DNA of 36,392 nucleotides from Truepera sp. bin119 (GCA_002239005.1 MPNL01000032.1:1-36392); one strand, 5' to 3'. Shown: positions 29,137 through 36,158, numbered from the stretch's first letter. Numbers and translations: made by a program. Notes: generated from the sequence alone by a model not told the origin.

Positions 29137-29847
29137 ATGGACTTCGACAGACTACCGCCCGGGCTTGTTCCGAGCAGCAGCTCACTCATCTTTACAGCAA
29201 ACACGATACCCGATGCGATTCAGAGGGAGCACACGCTGGCCGCTGGACACTGGGGAGTTCTGCATGTATTCGAGGGCAGCATCCGTTTTGTGGACCTTGA
29301 GGCTGCAGACGAGCATGTCATCTCAGCCCCGGACCTCATTACCATTCATCCCCAAGTACCGCACCGAGTGGCTGTGGAAGGCTCCTTGCGTTGCCGCATC
29401 GACTTCTTTCGCGAACCCGAAGCCGACTCCTCAATGCGAACGCCTGGAGCGTTTGCCGACGAGGCAGTGCGACTCAGCTTCGAGCGATGTGAAGCAAATG
29501 GGAACTTTGCGGAAACCTTCTACAACACCTTCTTGGGCTCCTCCCCGGAAATCTCACCATACTTCGCTGCCACGGACTTCGAGAGGCAGCGAAAGGTACT
29601 CCGAGACTCGGTCTACGTGATGGTGACTAAGGACGTGGCAGACCCGGAGATGCGGAGAATGCTGGACAGACTAGGAAAGGCGCACAGCCGGGACAAGAGG
29701 AATGTACTCCCAAAACTGTATGAACTGTGGCTGAACAGCATATGTGATACCGCTGCTGTACTGGACCCGGATTGGAACGACGATCTTGAGAGGAAGTGGA
29801 GAGTGCGTCTACGGGCCGGAATGCAGATCATCATGGCGGCCTATTAG
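29137..29847 (+). CDS. DUF1971 (YeaR/TehB-like cupin) - globin fusion protein
   Basis: 236 residues in two domains. Residues 1-95 match the small cupin-like DUF1971 domain found in YeaR and at the end of TehB-like proteins: LPPGLVPSSSSLIFTANTIP, then HTLAAGHWGVLHVFEGSIRF, then PDLITIHPQVPHRVAVEGSL and the closing RIDFFREP. Residues 105-236 match single-domain bacterial globins: VRLSFERCEANGNFAETFYN with FLGSSPEISPYFAATDFERQ, and the probable proximal haem His in LGKAHSRDKR, ending PDWNDDLERKWRVRLRAGMQ. AAGGAG precedes the ATG at 29137. Inference: a haem protein handling O2 or NO with an attached cupin; YeaR is nitrate/NO-responsive in E. coli. It is intact although surrounded by broken genes. 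Confidence 0.75.
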   Translation: MDFDRLPPGLVPSSSSLIFTANTIPDAIQREHTLAAGHWGVLHVFEGSIRFVDLEAADEHVISAPDLITIHPQVPHRVAVEGSLRCRIDFFREPEADSSMRTPGAFADEAVRLSFERCEANGNFAETFYNTFLGSSPEISPYFAATDFERQRKVLRDSVYVMVTKDVADPEMRRMLDRLGKAHSRDKRNVLPKLYELWLNSICDTAAVLDPDWNDDLERKWRVRLRAGMQIIMAAY

Positions 29848-30186
29848 CGGCCTGCTAACTTGACAGCTACTTGGAAGAGGCTCGTAGAGCCCGGGTGTGA
29901 CCGACCGCACGTTGGCCGAGGCCAAGGTCGGACTCTTCGGGCCTGTGGAACCCACTACCAGCAGTTAACCCGAAGAGTCCGATCTCGGCGCGGTGGTGAG
30001 GTTGCGCTACCGGAGCTAGACTGGGGCAGCGGGGATAGCCCCTATGTGACTGGCTGCCAGTCGGTTCCCCTGCCCCCCTGCTCACCTGTCGCCGGGAGAC
30101 CCGAAGAGTCCGACCTTGCCCGGCCTTCGTTGAGCGTTTGTGGTGAGCAGGAGCTCGAGAGCTCACGCAGCAAGTGTCGCCGGGGT
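29848..30186. other. Gene-free stretch with short inverted and direct repeats
   Basis: About 340 bp after the cupin-globin gene hold three of the five copies of the CCCGAAGAGTCCG repeat plus a second small direct repeat (CCCGGCCTTCGTT near 30116 and 30194). No supported coding sequence. Confidence 0.6.
29922..30118. repeat. Dispersed short repeat copies C, D and E
   Basis: Copy C on the minus strand at 29922-29941, copy D at 29968-29988 and copy E at 30099-30118, both plus strand. C and E are perfect inverted repeats over 19 bp (core CAAGGTCGGACTCTTCGGG at C), so a transcript could form a 19-bp stem closing a ~160-nt loop, or C could pair with the nearer D over a shorter stem. Confidence 0.75.
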
Positions 30187-30482
30187 TCACGCCCCGGCCT
30201 TCGTTAACCGTTGTTCCCGCGTCAGTAGGTCGTGACGGCTCCACACCCCTCTGACCCCGCTACTGCTCACCTGAATGTTCTGTAGGGCCAACTGCTGACG
30301 TGGCCGCAGACAGCCCTGGGTGGGATGCTCCAAGCTGTAGTCCAGAATGGCCTGTTCCACTCCCTCGGAGACCCGATTGGGATGAGCTCCCTTGGCCCCG
30401 GGGATCCGGTCCAACAACCCTTCGGCCCCGTAGAGTTGGTAGTTCCTCCGGATCTCGTAGAACTGTTGGCGGCGGATGCCCG
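30187..30482 (-). pseudogene. HTH-type (IS481-like) transposase fragment
   Basis: Minus-strand frame reads RRQQFYEIRRNYQLYGAEGL, LDRIPGAKGAHPNRVSEGVE, QAILDYSLEHPTQGCLRPRQ, SSSGVRGVWSRHDLLTREQR. This is the second helix-turn-helix segment of IS481-like transposases (typical 'YGLEGLxDxxPxxKxHPxxxxxEVxxxILxLSLEHPxWGCxR...VSSxTVxxILxxHGLxTRxxR'). The first HTH and the DDE core are missing. It is fused at about 30484 to a phage gene. The transposase starting at 36258 belongs to a similar family. Confidence 0.7.
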
Positions 30483-30484
30483 CC

Positions 30485-30667
30485 CCCCGGTTTGAGGTTG
30501 GCCGGATCGGCTACCGGGGCGCTGCGTTCGACAATGTAGGCGACGGGGGCGCCTGAGTAGACATCTGGCAGATAATCGCCGTTGGGAAAGGTTGCACCTT
30601 CGGCGGCTATCAAGTCCACTAGGTTGGCCGGGACTTCACTAACCGTGACCGTGATCGTGTCCGCCAC
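30485..30667 (-). pseudogene. Phage structural-region gene cut by IS fragment
   Basis: Starts with GTG at 30667, overlapping the stop of the gp10-like gene as TAGTG, and encodes about 60 residues (ADTITVTVSEVPANLVDLIA, then DYLPDVYSGAPVAYIVERSA) before running into the transposase fragment. I do not recognise the family; by position it should be a small head-tail or tail protein. The open frame continues beyond but only as out-of-frame IS sequence. Confidence 0.5.
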
Positions 30668-31026
30668 TACTTCACTTCCCGAAGCGGGCCGGGCCTAACG
30701 CCCCGGACCGCCCCGGCTACGTCCCGCCCGAGGGTTCGAGCTTGCAAGTAAGCGGGCGTGGCTAGGTAGCGCCGATCTTCATGCACAATCGCCCCATAAT
30801 CGACGGTTTCGGGATCGCGATAGCCGTAAGCAATCAAAAAGCTGTGAGATCCCGCTTGTTCGACCCGCCCGGATTCTTTGAGCGCCCTGGTATCGACCGG
30901 CACGGCCCGCTGCGTAGCTTGGAATACTCGTCCAACATGGCGGCGCCCCGCCCGTTCGATCCGCCTAACTAGATCGGGGCCTAATCTCGCTTCTAAATCT
31001 AAACCGCGAAGGCTGCCGGTTCTCAT
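30667..31026 (-). CDS. HK97 gp10-like phage protein (head-tail joining)
   Basis: 119 residues, basic, with the pattern of HK97-gp10/minor-structural proteins: a leading helix (LVRRIERAGRRHVGRVFQAT), AVPVDTRALKESGRVEQAG (the family's 'aPvdTGaLrxS' motif), a beta stretch SFLIAYGYRDPETVDYGAIV, and YLATPAYLQARTLGR close to the C-terminus. Such proteins sit between capsid and tail genes in tailed phages. Here it is on the minus strand, back to back with the plus-strand phage genes, and no capsid, portal or tail genes are adjacent, so it is a leftover of a larger module. Confidence 0.65.
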   Translation of the reverse strand: MRTGSLRGLDLEARLGPDLVRRIERAGRRHVGRVFQATQRAVPVDTRALKESGRVEQAGSHSFLIAYGYRDPETVDYGAIVHEDRRYLATPAYLQARTLGRDVAGAVRGVRPGPLREVK

Positions 31027-31242
31027 GCCCCTATTTTAGCAGGGGCCAAGGCTCGTTAATTGCGTCCCTGACGTGTCAAGCCGGATTACAGCATGTTTGC
31101 ATGGTTAGCGAATCGTGAAATAATCGCTTTGAACGCTTCCCATGATTGGGGGAAAGTAGAGAAAGGACTCGCTGCCCTAAGCGGCAATCAAAAAAATGGC
31201 CCCGCCCGGGCCGGGAAGCTTAGGGCGGGAGCCGGGGAAAAC

Positions 31243-31674
31243 ATGAATAGATTAGCACAAACAACGACCGCTGCAACCGTAGCCAAAGCCACAAACCGTC
31301 AATACTCACGCCCCGGTAGGAAGCAAGGCCAGAAGATTCCCTATCAATTCGTAGCGATTCCGGTTTCGTTCTTTGCCACGATGCACGAGCGGTCGAGTAC
31401 CGAGAATGAAGTCTTGCTTAGCATCATGCGCTATACCCTTGGCTACGGTTTCGAGTGGGTAACGCTATCGGTCAAGCGGATAGGTGAGATCATCGGCAAG
31501 GGCGAAAAGACCGCCGATAGGGCACTGGCGAGTCTCAGAAGCAAGGGGCTATTAGAGCAGAAGATAGGGAAGCGAAATAAGCGGCTTAGGAGCCGGCGGG
31601 TAGCGTGGGAATCCTTCGAGCCAGCCCCCGCCGCTGACCCTGATTTCGCCGGATCGGGAACGCGTTTTGGCTGA
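31243..31674 (+). CDS. Phage replication-type winged-helix protein
   Basis: From the ATG at 31243 (behind GGGGAAAAC) the product has 143 residues; the frame is open upstream to 31093 but that part looks non-coding. The central part (YQFVAIPVSFFATMHERSST, ENEVLLSIMRYTLGYGFEWV, TLSVKRIGEIIGKGEKTADR, ALASLRSKGLLEQKIG) has the layout of the winged-helix domain in phage O-type replication initiators ('NGFtxIPNxLLealxxxxLsxxExkVLLxIiRxTyGW...Slsqia...tG...vsraLxxLxekgli'). A basic C-terminus follows. Likely role: phage or plasmid origin binding or regulation; not proven. Confidence 0.6.
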   Translation: MNRLAQTTTAATVAKATNRQYSRPGRKQGQKIPYQFVAIPVSFFATMHERSSTENEVLLSIMRYTLGYGFEWVTLSVKRIGEIIGKGEKTADRALASLRSKGLLEQKIGKRNKRLRSRRVAWESFEPAPAADPDFAGSGTRFG

Positions 31675-31807
31675 CATTACCCGCCGATCCGGTAGCAAGG
31701 CCGCAAGCCGCTTCAAGTGGCGCCTGATCGGCGCCGAACTGAACGCCCGTAGCCGGGCCGGTATCCACCCACCGGAACGCGAAAAGATTAGGGGCTGGAA
31801 ATTATGA
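31667..31807 (+). CDS. Small basic protein, ATGA-coupled (no ATG start)
   Basis: A frame starting with TTG at 31667 encodes 46 residues rich in Arg/Lys (LADITRRSGSKAASRFKWRL, then IGAELNARSRAGIHPPEREK). It overlaps the end of the upstream gene by 8 bp and its TGA overlaps the next ATG at 31804 (ATGA). The tight overlaps on both sides are the main reason for calling it. Function unknown. Confidence 0.4.
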   Translation: MADITRRSGSKAASRFKWRLIGAELNARSRAGIHPPEREKIRGWKL

Positions 31808-32208
31808 GTGAAGCCGAACGCCTGGAAGCATTGTGCGAAAAGGCCGCAACCGATCCAAACAATCTGGATTTCGTGACCGGCATTGTCCGCGACGCTGTGG
31901 GTAACTTCCCGTCCGGCGCCTTGCCAACGGATAGCGAAATCCAATGCGAAGCCCTGCACAGTTTGCTAAACACTTTGCAACTGCGCGAAGAGGCCGCCGA
32001 GGGCTTGCAAGGGTTGATGGATGATGACGATAACCTTGAAGAAATGGGCCGGGCCATAGCCTATATCCGACACGCCCTAGAGGTGCTAGGGCCGAGGCCG
32101 AAGCCAACGGCCAATGAGGCGCTAGGCCTGGCCGCTACCGCCTTCGCTGCCGCCCTAGAGGAGCAGGTATACGAATTGGCCGCGGGCGGTAGAAGCGCCG
32201 AAGCATAG
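31804..32208 (+). CDS. Acidic 134-residue phage protein, unknown function
   Basis: Not recognised. The protein is acidic and largely helical (ERLEALCEKAATDPNNLDFV, LLNTLQLREEAAEGLQGLMD, DEALG-like ANEALGLAATAFAAALEEQV). It lies between the replication-type gene and the terminase large subunit, the place where small terminase subunits are often found, but no DNA-binding motif is visible, so I do not call it TerS. Confidence 0.55.
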   Translation: MSEAERLEALCEKAATDPNNLDFVTGIVRDAVGNFPSGALPTDSEIQCEALHSLLNTLQLREEAAEGLQGLMDDDDNLEEMGRAIAYIRHALEVLGPRPKPTANEALGLAATAFAAALEEQVYELAAGGRSAEA

Positions 32209-32223
32209 CCACGGGCACCCCGT

Positions 32224-33816
32224 GTGGAAATCGACTGTGGAGTCCTAGCAGCGCGGCGAGGGTCGTTCTTTCGCGACCCGAAAGGGGGGGTAAAGCTGAG
32301 CGTGACGAAGGGTAAGCTAATCGCCTTTTTGAGGGGCCTAACCATTACTCAAGGGAGCCGAGCCGGGAGACGATTAACGCTGCTGGATTGGGAACAGAGA
32401 TTTATCCGGGGCGCCTTCGCCCCTAGGGCTACCACCGCAGCCCTATCGCTGGGACGGGGCAACGGTAAGACCACCCTAACCGCCGCGATCGGTGCTGCGG
32501 GGGTAGTGGGACCGCTAGCCCAACCCCGGGGCGAAGTGATCGCCGTCGCTAGCTCATTCGCGCAGGCCCGGATCATCTTCGAGCATTGTCGAGCATTCCT
32601 GCGGCCCTGGATAGCTGAGGATAAGCACCGCTACCGGGTAGTGGATTCCACCGCCGCCGCCCTAATCGAAGATCGGGAAACCGGCGCTAGGTTCCGGGCC
32701 GTCGGTAGCGACCCGCGAAGGGTTCATGGGGTTGCCCCTTCACTGATTTTGGCCGACGAGCCCGCCCAGTGGCCCGGGGGTACCAGTGACGCGATGATTT
32801 CCGCCCTGCTAACGTCCTTGGGCAAGATACCGGGTAGCCGCCTGGTTGCCCTCGGTACCAGGCCCGCCGACGATTTCCACTGGTTTTCTGAGATGCTAGC
32901 CGGGGGCGCTGACTTCATCCTCTGTTACTCGGCCCCCGGCGATGCCGCCCTCTTCGACCCCGAAACCTGGAGGATGGCGAACCCGAGTCTCGGTGCTTTT
33001 CCAGACTTGCGGCGGGCGATCGAGCGGGAAAGCGAAAGGTCCACGGCTAACCCGGCGCTGTTGGCGTCCTTTAAGGCCCTGAGATTAAACATGGGTATCC
33101 CCGATGTCATCGAGGCGGTATTGGTCGAGGCCGACGCCTGGAGGGCTTGCGAAGTCTCCGAACTACCGGAAGCAACCGGCCCGGTGGTGTGGGGGATCGA
33201 TCTAGGGGCAACCGCGGCCATGTCGGCGCTTGCCTGCTACTGGCCTGCTACCGGGCGCCTGGAGTGCTTCGCCGCTTTTCCGAGTGTTCCCGACCTAGAG
33301 GCCCGCGGGCGCCGTGATGCGGTCGGAAGTCTCTACCGGGAGATGGCGGGGCGGGGTGAGTTGATCCAGGTCGGTGGGAATGTCGTTAGCGTCTCCGAAC
33401 TGCTAGCCGAAGCCCTGGAGCGTTACGGCCCCCCCGCGGCAATAGCTTGTGATCGTTGGCGACAGGGTGAGCTTATCGACGCCTTGGAAGCCGGGCCTAT
33501 CTCACCCTGCGATATCGAGTGGCGGGGGCAAGGGTTCAAGGATGGCGCCGAGGATGTCCGGGGCTTCCGGGCCGCGGTCCTGGAACGCAAGGTAGCCGTT
33601 CGACCTTCGCTGCTACTTCGAGCCGCCCTAGCCGAAGCCCGTACCGTCTCCGATCCGGCCGGTAACGCGAAATTGAGCAAGGGCCATCACGGCGGCCGCC
33701 GATCCAGGGGCCGGGATGATGCTGCCGCGGCCGCCATCCTAGCGGTAGCCCTCGGTGGCCGGTTACCGACCCCCGATCCGGTAGCCGATCGGCCCCGCTA
33801 TCTGATCGCGGGCTAG
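32224..33816 (+). CDS. terL: Phage terminase large subunit
   Basis: ATP-driven DNA packaging motor with nuclease. 530 residues from the GTG at 32224; an internal GTG at 32302 (VTKGKLIAFLRGLTITQG) is a better match to family N-termini ('xxGexvxxFix...') and may be the true start. ATPase domain: LSLGRGNGKTTLTA (Walker A), then SSFAQARIIFEHCRAF, HGVAPSLILADEPAQWPG (Walker B with catalytic Glu) and LVALGTRP. Nuclease domain: VVWGIDLGATAAMSAL (first Asp), IACDRWRQGELIDAL (second Asp), and SRGRDDAAAAAILAVA (final Asp). Full length and free of lesions. HK97-like packaging type. Confidence 0.88.
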   Translation: MEIDCGVLAARRGSFFRDPKGGVKLSVTKGKLIAFLRGLTITQGSRAGRRLTLLDWEQRFIRGAFAPRATTAALSLGRGNGKTTLTAAIGAAGVVGPLAQPRGEVIAVASSFAQARIIFEHCRAFLRPWIAEDKHRYRVVDSTAAALIEDRETGARFRAVGSDPRRVHGVAPSLILADEPAQWPGGTSDAMISALLTSLGKIPGSRLVALGTRPADDFHWFSEMLAGGADFILCYSAPGDAALFDPETWRMANPSLGAFPDLRRAIERESERSTANPALLASFKALRLNMGIPDVIEAVLVEADAWRACEVSELPEATGPVVWGIDLGATAAMSALACYWPATGRLECFAAFPSVPDLEARGRRDAVGSLYREMAGRGELIQVGGNVVSVSELLAEALERYGPPAAIACDRWRQGELIDALEAGPISPCDIEWRGQGFKDGAEDVRGFRAAVLERKVAVRPSLLLRAALAEARTVSDPAGNAKLSKGHHGGRRSRGRDDAAAAAILAVALGGRLPTPDPVADRPRYLIAG

Positions 33817-33850
33817 GGGCCGATCCTGCTAGATCAATATTCGGCCGATT

Positions 33851-33885
33851 TTCGAAGGGCCTTAACGGGGCTCTCAGCGCGTCGG
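33851..33885 (+). repeat. 35-bp direct repeat, right copy
   Basis: Right partner of the repeat at 26775-26809 (29/35 identical), lying 35 bp after terL and 27 bp before the holin-like gene. Confidence 0.5.
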
Positions 33886-33911
33886 TTTCCGGCAAGTGCT
33901 AGGGTGACGGT

Positions 33912-34118
33912 ATGAATAGCGAGACTTGGGCTGTAATCGGGGTGGGGGCAACGTTACTGGGGGTGCTGGTACCGCTGCTGCTGAGCTTGCGCAGTGAAGT
34001 CTCACAGGTACACCGCGACTTAAACGGCTTGGCCGAGCGCGTCGCACGGATTGAGGGGGCTCTGAGCGGGCCTTATCGTCTACCCGTACATGAGGCTGGA
34101 TTAGAGAAGCTGCAATAG
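33912..34118 (+). CDS. Small membrane protein, holin-like
   Basis: 68 residues: one N-terminal transmembrane helix (WAVIGVGATLLGVLVPLLLS) followed by a charged coiled-coil helix (EVSQVHRDLNGLAERVARIE). This is a common layout of small phage membrane proteins annotated as putative holins or of unknown role. The start has no strong ribosome binding site, but the gene lies in the correct orientation directly after terL. Confidence 0.55.
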   Translation: MNSETWAVIGVGATLLGVLVPLLLSLRSEVSQVHRDLNGLAERVARIEGALSGPYRLPVHEAGLEKLQ

Positions 34119-34455
34119 CTCCCGCCGCCGATCCCTGATTAACTCCACAGCCGTTGCGGTCGAACTGGTAGACTGGAAGTGCATCACCGGGTACCCCTTT
34201 CACCGCGGGGGCGACCCTTATGACCCGGCCAACCTGGAGCCGCTATGCTGCGGTTGCCACATCGACAGACACCGGCACCGCCCTACTTCGGCATGGGATG
34301 AGATGGTTAAAGAATTGCGCCCGCCCTTGACAGACGGTGCTGATTGGAGCGGGGGAGTACGTGCCGGAAGGGACGCTACTGCGAAGCGCAGAAGGGCAGC
34401 GTTATCGAGACCGCGTCGCCGCACTTGTGGAGGCTGGCTACCAAGCCCAGGGTAA
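34105..34455 (+). CDS. HNH endonuclease-like protein without a clear start
   Basis: A frame open from 34105 and ending with TAA at 34453-34455 contains AVAVELVDWKCITGYPFHRG, then GDPYDPANLEPLCCGCHIDR and HRHRPTSAWDEMVKEL. 'GGDPYDPxNLxPLCxxCH' is the C-terminal half of phage HNH nucleases, which are typically coded next to terminase. The first catalytic His, normally in 'VDHI', is a Trp here (VDW). There is no ATG or GTG; CTG at 34126 would be the only unusual start, and the frame overlaps the holin-like gene's end. Likely a fragment or decayed gene. Confidence 0.5.
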   Translation, partial: RSCNSSRRRSLINSTAVAVELVDWKCITGYPFHRGGDPYDPANLEPLCCGCHIDRHRHRPTSAWDEMVKELRPPLTDGADWSGGVRAGRDATAKRRRAALSRPRRRTCGGWLPSPG

Positions 34456-34528
34456 GAAGGCAGCCCCGGCTGGCGACACGGTGGAGATCTGGAGATCGTG
34501 AGGGTCGTCAAAGGGTCTCGCTGGCGGG

Positions 34529-34735
34529 ATGGGCGAGATGATGAGGTATGAGGTATACCGTGAGCACCTGATCGAGGCCGAGCGGGGCGGGTTCTGGGCG
34601 ACGTTCTATGGGCCGAGCAGCGAGCAGCAGCTGAGCTCGGGGCCGTTCGCCGACGAGCACGCCGCGCTGAGCGCCGCCCGGGAGCACATCGATCATGAGG
34701 TCGAGTTGCTCGAGCTCGAGGCCGAGAACAGCTGA
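34529..34735 (+). CDS. Small acidic protein, unknown
   Basis: 68 residues (MRYEVYREHLIEAERGGFWA, then EHAALSAAREHIDHEVELLE). Looks like a small alpha/beta protein with a charged C-terminal helix. Starts at 34529, 34538 and 34541 are all possible. Its stop is followed immediately by a GAGGAGG site for the next gene, so the two are coupled. Not recognised. Confidence 0.5.
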   Translation: MGEMMRYEVYREHLIEAERGGFWATFYGPSSEQQLSSGPFADEHAALSAAREHIDHEVELLELEAENS

Positions 34736-34744
34736 GGAGGTCGT

Positions 34745-35086
34745 ATGGACCGTAGCGGGGACGCACCGAATGGGCCGAATCGAGCCGCCTTGTTGAAGGC
34801 TGCATTTCGCAAGGGATACGTGAGGCTACGTGTTGGCAGCGAGATCGAGGCGGGACTCTTGCGCCGGCGAGGCAAGATAACGTTGCGACCGAAGCACGAA
34901 GTATGGCAGAAGCTAAGGGAGGTGCTCGCGCCGTACATGATGAGCGCGACACAGTTCAAGTACCTGGGGTTTCAAGAGCTGCTGAATCTGGGGATGCGCT
35001 ACGGCGTGATCGCGACGGTGGTGATGCAGACGCAGCCAGGGAATCCCGACCTGATGATCGGGCTCGACCCGGACCCGTTCGCATGA
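34745..35086 (+). CDS. Hypothetical protein, unknown
   Basis: 113 residues, ATG at 34745 with GAGGAGG 5 nt upstream, which is the best ribosome binding site in this zone. Contains VRLRVGSEIEAGLLRRRGKI and RPKHEVWQKLREVLAPYMMS. No family recognised and no membrane segment. The downstream restriction-like fragment may once have belonged to the same unit. Confidence 0.5.
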   Translation: MDRSGDAPNGPNRAALLKAAFRKGYVRLRVGSEIEAGLLRRRGKITLRPKHEVWQKLREVLAPYMMSATQFKYLGFQELLNLGMRYGVIATVVMQTQPGNPDLMIGLDPDPFA

Positions 35087-35105
35087 GGATGAAGGCGTAT
35101 CCTGA

Positions 35106-35465
35106 ATGGGAAGGGCGAGACAAGAGAGGCAGGGCTTAGGGGGGCATGGCGACCTGCACAGTATGGCCATCGAGGTCAAGGGGGGTAAGAACGTCTCTAT
35201 CGAAGCGCTACGGGCACTCAGAGGCGTCCTGGATAGTGACGCGGCAGTTATGGCCGGCCTGATTGTCATGGAACCTCTAGGCCCCACGAAGGCGTGCGAC
35301 TTCCACAGGTTCATGGCCGATGCGGGCGACCTGGATGTACTCGGGATGCAGTTTCCGAGGATGCAGATGTTGACGGTACCGGAAATCCTCGAGGGCAAGC
35401 GGTTTGACACGCCTGGGGTGGCGGGTCGGGTCTTGGCTCAGCAGAAGATACTTAGTCCGTTCTGA
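35106..35465 (+). pseudogene. C-terminal domain of a DNA methylase / Mrr-like protein (fragment)
   Basis: From about 35163 the frame reads MAIEVKGGKNVSIEALRALRG, then VLDSDAAVMAGLIVMEPLGP, MADAGDLDVLGMQFPRMQML, TVPEILEGKRFDTP. This matches the C-terminal extension of some site-specific DNA methyltransferases ('VKGGxxVxxxxIRDLxGVLxREKAxxGVxITLxxPTxxM...A...G.....P+lQILTIEELLxGKxxxxP'), a restriction-endonuclease-fold segment in which VKGG is part of the ExK region. The methylase part is absent. The 18 residues before MAIEVKGG are probably not original. Either a stand-alone Mrr-like domain or, more likely, a gene tail. Confidence 0.55.
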
Positions 35466-35540
35466 ACTTTACACAAGCCAGCCCCTTTCAGGTCGTAACG
35501 TGAGATTATCTCTGCCCCCCGCCCGGATAAGTAGGTGAGC

Positions 35541-36021
35541 GAATCCAGCGAATCCGTCCTTGCAACTCTGGCACACTCTAAATCCGATCAGTTAACCCCG
35601 CAGCCATCGCTGGAGAGCGTCTCTCATATAGCTGCCGGCCCCGAGGTTGGGATAGTGGCCGCTTGAGTGATCTACACTCCCGGGCCCAGTTGTAGACCAG
35701 CACCCCCCAAGCTCCCAGAACCCGCTTAGTCTCGGTAGTCCTGGCGAAGGCTAGGCTCTAAGGCTGGGGTCCCCCCCTGGGGGTACGGATTCGCTGGATC
35801 AGCGATAGCACTGGCCTTGCCCTCCCTAATCTTGCCATCCCAGACCCGTAGCAAAAACGGACTCTACGGGTCCAACGAAGCCGTCCTTGTCCGCCTTTAG
35901 GGAGTGCTCTTGCGTTCGCTGAACTCGCTCTGGCAACTCAGGCAGCGAATCCAGCGAACCCGTCCTTAGTAACGGATCCGGTCTGGTCCGTAGCTCTTGC
36001 GGGTCCAGCGAACCCGTCCTT
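35541..36021. repeat. Interspersed ~21-bp repeats within the element
   Basis: Four plus-strand copies at 35541-35561, 35868-35888, 35947-35967 and 36001-36021 share TCCARCGAAnCCGTCCTT; a fifth, partial and inverted, lies at 35786-35801 (ACGGATTCGCTGGATC). The CGAA...TCCGTCCTTG portion also resembles the dispersed repeat at 27744-27765. Spacing is irregular (327, 79 and 54 bp between starts), unlike a CRISPR; no cas genes are near. Confidence 0.75.
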
Positions 36022-36115
36022 CTCTGAGGTTGCCTTGGCCTGCCCGGCCGTAGCTGGGGCACTCATGATTGGTGCAGGCTAGACTTGCTAGGGGAGGTCG
36101 GTCTGTATTTTCCAT

Positions 36116-36158
36116 CTGGTGCAGAATGCACCAGGACTGGCCTCCCCCCCTTGGGGGG
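36116..36158. repeat. Two adjacent hairpins near the right end of the element
   Basis: CTGGTGCA-GAA-TGCACCAG (36116-36134) is a perfect 8-bp stem with a 3-nt loop; CCCCCC-TT-GGGGGG follows at 36145-36158. They could act as transcription barriers or as structural ends of the element. No T-tract follows either. Confidence 0.55.

Noticed and set aside
35541-36021. CRISPR array
   Set aside because: The repeats are irregularly spaced (54 to 327 bp), imperfect, include an inverted copy, and no cas genes are nearby.
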